NCBI GenBank assembly: GCA_024803745.1
Contig: JANJXV010000030.1
Span: forward strand, 5,599,001 to 5,663,000
Length of the DNA stretch: 64,000 nucleotides
DNA from: Megascapheus bottae
Lineage: Eukaryota > Chordata > Mammalia > Rodentia > Geomyidae
Direction of reading: 5' to 3'
Of this stretch, positions 58,065 through 64,000 are shown one piece after another. The notes below the pieces were generated by a model. It was not told the DNA's origin. It saw only the letters and a list, made by a program, of their open reading frames with translations, and searched no databases. A program made the translations under genes and the position numbers. How positions within the stretch are numbered: the stretch's first letter is position 1; each line of letters begins with the position of its first letter.

Positions 58065-59030
58065 TTTCATTTCACAAATATCATTTCTTCCTTTCCACAA
58101 ACATGAGCCATCTTCATATTTTTGTGTATGGCTTCCTTATCATCTCCCTTCCATATTTTATAGTTTTCATTATAGAGATATTCACTTCCTTGAATGAATT
58201 TATTCTTAGGTATTAATTTCATAGTCATTCTAATTGTGATAACGCATTATTGGTTTATTAATGCTAGTGATGCCATGCTGATTTTGTATCTTGTAACTTC
58301 ACTGAATTTATTGCTTCCAAAAGGCTGTTTTCTTTGAGCCTTTAGTATTTTCTGCCTTTCTTATTATTAGTTACAAACAGTGAAAACGGACTTCCTGACT
58401 GCCAGTATGAATGCCCTTTATTTCTTTCTCTTGCTTTATTTTCTGGCTAGGATTTTAACTATCCTGTAAAAGAAACAAAAGCAGACATCCACCAGGCACA
58501 GTGACCTGTGCCTGTAATCTTAGCTACTCTGGAGGATTGTATCTGAGTACTGAGGTTCAAAGCCAATCTGGGCACTAAAAAGTGTGTGAGACTCTTATCT
58601 CCAATTAACCACCAGAAAGCAGAAGAGGGGCTATGGCTCAAGGGGTAGGGCAGCTCAGGGACCGAGCCCAGGCTCAGAGTTCAAGTCCTACAACTGACAA
58701 AAAAAAAAAGGAAAAAAAAGCAGATATCCTTAACTTTTGGCAGTGTAAGAGTAGCTGTTGACATATTATATAACATCTTTTTGTAGAAGTACATTCCTTT
58801 GTTTCCTAGTTTGTTTAGCATTTTTATCATAAAGTGATGTTGAATTTTATCAAACTTTTTTCTGCATTTTTGGAGAGAGTTCCATGCTTATCTTTCTTCC
58901 TTCTGATAAGATTAAATGCCCTGGTTATTTATTCATTTTCATATGTTGAACCACCCTTGCGTCCCTGAGAGGACTCCCATTTGATCAAGTTGATTCTCTT
59001 TTTAAATGTTCTGGTTTTTAACTCTTCATG
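58065..59030 (-). mobile_element. Ancient L1 ORF2 region, antisense, with SINE insert
   Basis: The plus strand shows antisense L1 reverse-transcriptase-region phrases in order: 'tagttttcattatagagata', 'ttgaatgaatttattcttag', 'gattttgtatcttgtaactt', 'cttcctgactgccagtatga', 'ttctggctaggattttaact', then, after the SINE, 'cagatatccttaacttttgg', 'tgatgttgaattttatcaaa', 'catatgttgaaccacccttg' and 'actcccatttgatcaagttg'. Removing the SINE at 58491-58715 and one target copy restores a continuous L1 order. Frames are broken throughout. Confidence 0.72.
58477..58729 (+). mobile_element. B1-Geo SINE nested in ancient L1, with TSD
   Basis: The insert body is 58491-58715: B1-like left unit ('gtgcctgtaatcttagctac', 'gaggttcaaagccaatctgg'), the linker 'gagactcttatctccaatta', right unit ('ggggctatggctcaaggggt', 'cagagttcaagtcctacaac') and A-rich tail. 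Flanking 14-mers 'aaaagcagacatcc' (58477) and 'aaaagcagatatcc' (58716) differ at one base and are the target duplication. The right unit has lost about 20 bases that other copies have around the 'gagcgctagccttgag' region. Confidence 0.88.
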
Positions 59031-62000
59031 AGTTTCTCAGGGATATGTGAGGTGCACATGAAACTCATCAAAGCAAAGCTAGACTATTAAAGAGCTAGTC
59101 CAGCTGTTATCTCTCTCAGGGAAGTTAAATGTTATCCAAAAGAAAAAAAAAGAAATCTTTAAAAGCACATAACAATATGTTCCAGATAACATCCAAGAAA
59201 AAAGATAGTCTTATATAGAAAGAAGATATAACCCACACAAAGAATCGATGAAGTCTACAGTGATGATCTAAATACAGAACCAAAGAGTAGGATTTCTAAA
59301 GCAGTACAACCATGGTGTTATAGGGCTCAAGGGAAAAATGGGATTCCAATAAACATGAAAATATAGAGGATCAGCAAGCAAATAATATCTAAAAATAAAC
59401 ACAGAGGAAATTTCTGTTTTATATATGTGTATGTACCCATGAAATAAATCATTAGGTGAGTTTTAAAAACTTCAGTATCATCAAATGCATTATCATTTGT
59501 TATTAGAATATTGAAATCACTGTTGGGACACTGAGGTTAAAATTATACCAAATACTAAATGCTAATATATGTGCTTAATCTTAATTCATTGCTTTATTTT
59601 AGGAAGAAAGGAAATCAGAGGAAATGTGTTTGCCAATAAACCATAATATATTTCTCCCTAGAGCAATGATTATAAGATTAAATTTCAGAGAAATACACCA
59701 TACATTCACCAAGCAATTCAAAATATGTCAGTTTCTACTAATTTGGACAAAGCCAGATTTTTTTTAGAAAGAAACGATCGGTTTCTGTTGAATTTCATTT
59801 TATGCCTTATGTTCGAAATTTGTAAGACTGTCTCTTGCTGGCATGCTATAGTGAAATAACAATGAATTCTGCTCCAGGCAAGCTGCTTTTCAGGCAGACC
59901 TGTCAGCAAAGAGACAGACAGTTCAGGGTAATTCATTCTTGTCACAGGCTCTCGAGTGACTTGTGAAGGAATCTGGCATTTAAAAATATAAATAGCATTA
60001 ACTTGTGATAAGAAATAGAAAGCATTTTGGGGGGTGTTTATTGAAAGGTGTACGCTAAGTAGCAAAAAAAAAGTCATGGTGAGAATTAATGTTGATATAA
60101 AGGGGCCAATGTGATCATGAAAGGTTTCTGAAAAACATATTTTAAGTCAATGGATTCCAGGGCTAACTGACAACCCTGTGTTTTGTAAATCTGTGTTAGT
60201 TTTTGTAAGTCTATCTTTTGGTCAGGTTTGTGGCCACAATTATTATTGTGGTATGTACACATGCAAATGGAAATTTGTACCTATGCAAATGAAATTTGGT
60301 CCAAGATACAGACATTAAATAGATGACCAAAAATAGAATGTAAAGGAGGAGAGACACACCAAGCAGGCTTGGAGCTTGTTCCTTTCTGCTCATTAAGTCA
60401 GCATTTAACATGAATTCCAAGAGTAGCAGAAAAGGTTGAGGCCATAATCAAACTGTCACGAGATTCTAAAGCACAACTGAAGACTGGACCTCTCATGAGG
60501 TCCTGCAGGTAGACCCACACAAACGAATCAAGTGGCTGAGAGGGTGCAAAAATTCATCCTGCACTCCAACTTCCTCCACGATGAAAAAATAAATCCTAGA
60601 ACTTTATGGTGGTAAATATTATTATTTCACCAATTCATCCCATGGAATTCACATATCATTTCAATTTCGAACATCACTACTGAAGTACTAAAGAAAATAT
60701 GGGATTCAAGTGACAGCGCACGTTCAGGATGATTTCTTCCTCTTGTTTGTTCTGGTCTGAATTCATTTGTAATCCTAACTATTCTCTGTGTACCATACAA
60801 CTCTTTCCCGTTTAGAATTTAATTGGCTGAGCCTACTGAGACAAGCACTGAACCATCTTTGAAATGTATATTTCTCTATAGAACAACTCAAAGGAACAGA
60901 GCCATCATGATGTCAAGATAGCATGCACTTTTCCCTGGACAGAGGTGAAAATGTTCTTGGTGTCGTTTCACGAGGCTTTTTTTCTCTGTTAATGTCATAT
61001 GGGGAAGTGTGGTGTCTCATGCCATTTCTTGGATTGATGGAGACCAAGTCTCAATTGAATTGATCACTATAAGAATGTGAATACATACCTGAAGCCAATA
61101 TTGTCAGACTATGAAATTCCCAAGGATTCCCTTCTCCAAGAAATGCAGAATATGGATGTATTTAGCATAGTTATCATTCTGGCTACTTACAATCTGTTTC
61201 CTACTACTTTTTTCTTGGTCACTTTTTACTTAAATGGAGAGCATATGTTTGTTATCTGATACTATATATTGTATTAAGCTAACATTGCTTGTTGCAGCAA
61301 TCTGATCTCAGGGTACAGCTTTCTATCAGATGTTGCCACAGGAACAAGGATGCTCTTCAGATAGCGACATTTTCATGCATATTTACATTCACTACCGACA
61401 TGACACTTGGTAGGTCAAAGTCTTCCTATTTCTTTGATTCTTCCATGCAGCAGTGATTTATTCATACATAGCCTGACTTCCTCCAGGTATGAGAAAGATA
61501 ATAGCATGGAAGCCCAATCTTGTTACCAGGATGATGCTAATACCAATGTAAAAAGGAAGTTTTAGATTTGTGTGTGACTCCCTCTTCTGTGTAGGAGTTC
61601 TGAAACTGAATGAGATTCTGTCTCGTAGAAGTGAATACACTTTAGTGGAGACCTTTTGCTCTACCAGTCAACTTATCCACTCCCTTGATCTCACTATCGT
61701 CTGTCGTTTTAATGATGCAAGGAGATATCCCAGGGATGTACAACATGGAATGTCTTAGCCTTATTGAAACATGTAGAAACATGTATCATAGTCTCAATAG
61801 TGGCTTATTGTCCTGGTCTTTTGCACCCTAATCGGTGAAAGAATTCATTTGTATATTGCCATATCAGTTTTGCTTCCTGAGTCATACACACTGTATATCA
61901 GATATAGCTGCAAATTATAGGGGGGGGGAAGAGCCACAAAGCTGATACTAATAGAATTTCCGGACAGACGACTATCATGAGGGCGAAAAAGTAGAAGTAA

Positions 62001-62465
62001 TAAAGGAAAGGAAAGTATTAGTCTGCAAGATGAGATGGGTGCCCTGTTTGTGACAGAAAGGTTAAGGGGAGAGACACCTGCTCAGCTCAGTATTAACTAA
62101 AATACCATAAATAATGCTATGCAAAAGTGGACACTAGAGAGCAGATAATGATTGACATGTTTTACAATTCATAAAGTCTACTTGTGTCCAAAGCTAAAGG
62201 CAAGAGCTCCTGTTCAATGAAGCCGTGCTCATATGACTAAGAGCACAGGAATGAAGCCATGAAGCATAACTTCTGCAGCTTACTATCTCCCATGAACATT
62301 CCACTGCTGTTGAATCTACATATTAATTGACTCACTCAATCTTACTGTTTTCTCTAGGTCCTGCTCACTCTCTTTGCTTGACTTTATGGTGAAGTAAGGG
62401 AAATGAAAGAGAAGTTAAATTACTTCCTGGATTACCTCAGGTGTACACTTGAACTAAATAGAACT
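59031..62465. other. Unannotated 3.4-kb stretch
   Basis: No SINE or gene recognised. The 119-codon antisense frame 59718-60077 has no domain. There is an uninterrupted run of about nine G at 61920-61928. Confidence 0.4.
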
Positions 62466-62557
62466 CAGCCTTGGGGTCTGGAGTGTGATGCCCATGGTAG
62501 AATGCTTGCCTCTTAACTACAAGGCCTGGGTTAAACAGCCACATGTTTGTGAAACAA
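62466..62557 (+). mobile_element. ID monomer SINE, diverged
   Basis: 'agccttggggtctggagtgt', 'catggtagaatgcttgcctc' and 'aaggcctgggttaaacagcc' follow the ID unit order, with a mutated B box. The expected A tail position is taken by the GGAA-type tract at 62558. Confidence 0.6.
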
Positions 62558-62619
62558 GGGGAAGAGGGAAGGAGGGAAGGAGTGAAGGAAGGAAGGAGGA
62601 GAGAAGGTAGGAAGGAAGG
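62558..62619. repeat. GGAA/GGAG-rich tract
   Basis: A purine tract of GGAA, GGGA and GAGA words directly downstream of the ID element. Confidence 0.88.
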
Positions 62620-63221
62620 CAGACTCCATATCTATGTTTCTGCTTCTAATAAAATGGTCCCTCCATCTCTAAAAGTGATGTTTTGAAGAGTGGGCAATAC
62701 CTAGACCATTCCCCAGTGTATTTAGAGACGATTCTGTTGTGGTGCTAGACAAGTAGGTGGCATATAAAGGTGGTATGCTAGGCGATATTGATGCAGGCTG
62801 TTCTGTTATTATAGTGTGCTGCATCTACTCTGTTTGAAAGGGTGGTATGAGTATGAGAACGTTTCCTCCGAAGGATGAAATACTGAGCCTCATATGTAGG
62901 CCACTACATTGCATTAAACTGCAGAGCTACTGTATGGCAAAGGACATAGCTAGCAAACTAACAAGAAAGAGTAGGAGAAGATCTTTACTAACCATACAAC
63001 AGACAAAGGCCTCATATCTAAACTATATCAACAGCTCAAAAAATTGAATCACTCTAAAACTAATCTCCAAAGAAATAACTATCCCATTAAAAGATGGGCC
63101 AAAGATTTAATCTAATAACAACAGGTGCTGGAGGGGATGTGGCCAGGAAGGATTACTGCTACACTGTTGGTGGGAGTGCAAACTCGTTCAACCACTATGG
63201 AAAGCAGTATGGCAGTGCCTC

Positions 63222-63410
63222 AAAAGACTAAACATAGAAAGGGGGGAAAACCAAGACGGGTGGGGGGTGTGGAGGGGGGAGGGAAATGGGTACCAAGACA
63301 TGTGAAAGGGTATCAATGTATGTGAATTAATGCACCTTCTATCTGGCAAATATCATGTAACCCTTTTACTAATTACAATAAAAAAATTTAAAAAAAAAGA
63401 CTAAACATAG
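63222..63410 (+). mobile_element. L1 3' tail nested in L1, perfect 16-bp TSD
   Basis: The insert 63238-63394 is a strongly 5'-truncated L1 3' UTR: G-rich polypurine segment, 'ggtaccaagacatgtgaaag', 'aatgcaccttctatctggca', then an AATAAAA motif and A tail. 'aaaagactaaacatag' is identical at 63222-63237 and 63395-63410. Without the insert, the host L1 ORF2 reads on in the expected order ('gcagtgcctc' to 'gagctcccctatgaccc'). Confidence 0.93.
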
Positions 63411-63763
63411 AGCTCCCCTATGACCCAGCAATTCCACTACTTGGCATTTACCCAATCATCCAGAAACAAGGACATACTAAATCCACGAGCACAACAATGT
63501 TCATTGCAGCACTATTTACTATAACAAAGATATGGAACCAACCCAGATGCCCCTCAGTTGATGAGTGGATCAACAAGATGTGGTATTTATACACAATGGA
63601 ATTCTATGCTGCTGTCAGAAAGAATGACATCGCCCCATTTGTAAGGAAATGGAAAGACTTAGAAAAGATCATATTAAGTGAAGTAAGCCAGACTCAAAGG
63701 AACTTAGGCTCAATGGTTTCCCTCATTTTTGTCTTAATCAGAAGAAACCTTGGGCTCTCCTAG
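63410..63763 (+). pseudogene. L1 ORF2 C-terminal fragment
   Basis: An open L1 ORF2 frame runs from just after the nested insert to the stop at 63763. It contains the conserved 'ELPYDPAIPLLGIYP' segment, a 'TMFIAALFTITKIWNQPRCP' stretch, then the 'DEWINKMWYLYTMEFYA' and 'KWKDLEKIILSEVSQTQR' motifs. After 'MVSLI' the frame differs from the antisense copy at 36928: extra bases near 63727-63732 shift it, so it reads about ten further residues before the stop. There is no endonuclease or RT core, so it is not functional. Confidence 0.92.
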
Positions 63764-64000
63764 CAGAAATTACAATAGAACAAAACGAAATACATAAGGC
63801 CATATAGTATGATGCTAAATGAAAAGACCTTAAGGATATTGAAACAAAAGCTATATAATGAGTGATTGTTGTCCTTAATGAACTATGCAATCTCTCATCT
63901 CTTTTGGTGTCCCTTGGTTATCTCATATGGTTACAGTATTTTACCTTGTTATCTGATATATTGTATATGTGCTTATTTGGTTATTTGAAATCGGATAGGG

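Larger units (their letters stand above)
62890..64000 (+). mobile_element. L1 ORF2 3' part and 3' UTR, sense, cut by window end
   Basis: The copy starts near 'ctgcagagctactgtatggc', continues with 'ggagaagatctttactaacc' and 'cagacaaaggcctcatatct', and has a probable internal deletion at about 63108-63116, just before 'acaacaggtgctggaggg'. It continues through the ORF2 C-terminus to 63763 and the 3' UTR to the window edge. A second L1 tail is nested at 63238-63394. The 3' end and target duplication lie outside the window, so the true length is unknown. Confidence 0.9.

Noticed and set aside
1..64000. A previously undescribed multi-gene defence, biosynthetic or mobile system
   Set aside because: No cluster of coding genes exists in the window. 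All recognisable coding remnants are L1 ORF2 pieces, and the rest is SINE, LTR-like, simple-repeat or unique non-coding DNA.

Overview
The window looks like non-coding nuclear DNA of a rodent, either intergenic or from inside a large intron. The base composition is AT-rich. Dinucleotide and tetranucleotide microsatellites are frequent, L1 retrotransposon pieces of several ages are present, and tRNA-derived and 7SL/B1-derived SINEs are abundant. Three SINE architectures recur: an ID-like monomer joined to a right monomer that I read as the 'Geo' unit of IDL-Geo; a B1-like left unit joined to the same right unit (called 'B1-Geo' here as a descriptive label); and an older B1-B1-ID trimer. From memory of the IDL-Geo family, this points to a castorimorph rodent, most likely Geomyoidea (pocket mouse, kangaroo rat or gopher). 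That is an inference, and no database search was run.

I support no protein-coding gene, RNA gene, CRISPR array, prokaryotic operon or novel multi-gene system. All open frames are short and lack a recognisable domain, except the L1 ORF2 C-terminus at about 63410-63763 and its antisense counterpart at about 36928-37120. Many of the other frames read through microsatellites (Cys-Val, His-Thr, Lys-Glu-Gly or Ser-Leu repeats) or through SINEs.

Layout. 1-2660: an ancient antisense L1 3' region split by a sense L1 3' UTR, then another L1 tail. 2661-12100: mostly unique AT-rich DNA with two dimeric SINEs, a TA/TG tract and a polypurine tract. 12100-14300: an ID monomer and a SINE-in-SINE nest. 15000-16650: compound microsatellites and an LTR-like block. 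16650-27640: largely unannotated, with microsatellites, ID fragments and a diverged direct repeat. 27650-31250: a dense SINE pile-up and an ERVK/IAP-like LTR candidate. 33400-37160: microsatellites, two tandem duplications and two L1 insertions that both carry 5' inversions. 42140-44120: an old L1 ORF2 piece and a SINE cluster. 45000-48700: SINEs, simple repeats and an ancient L1 3' region. 50340-59030: one SINE with an internal duplication and two more ancient antisense L1s, one carrying a younger SINE. 62460-64000: an ID element, a GGAA tract and a sense L1 that contains a second nested L1 tail and runs off the window.

The most informative content is insertion history. Target-site duplications (TSDs), nesting and inversions can be read directly, and they give a relative chronology: ancient L1s first, then trimeric SINEs and B1-Geo, then IDL-Geo and the youngest L1 tails.
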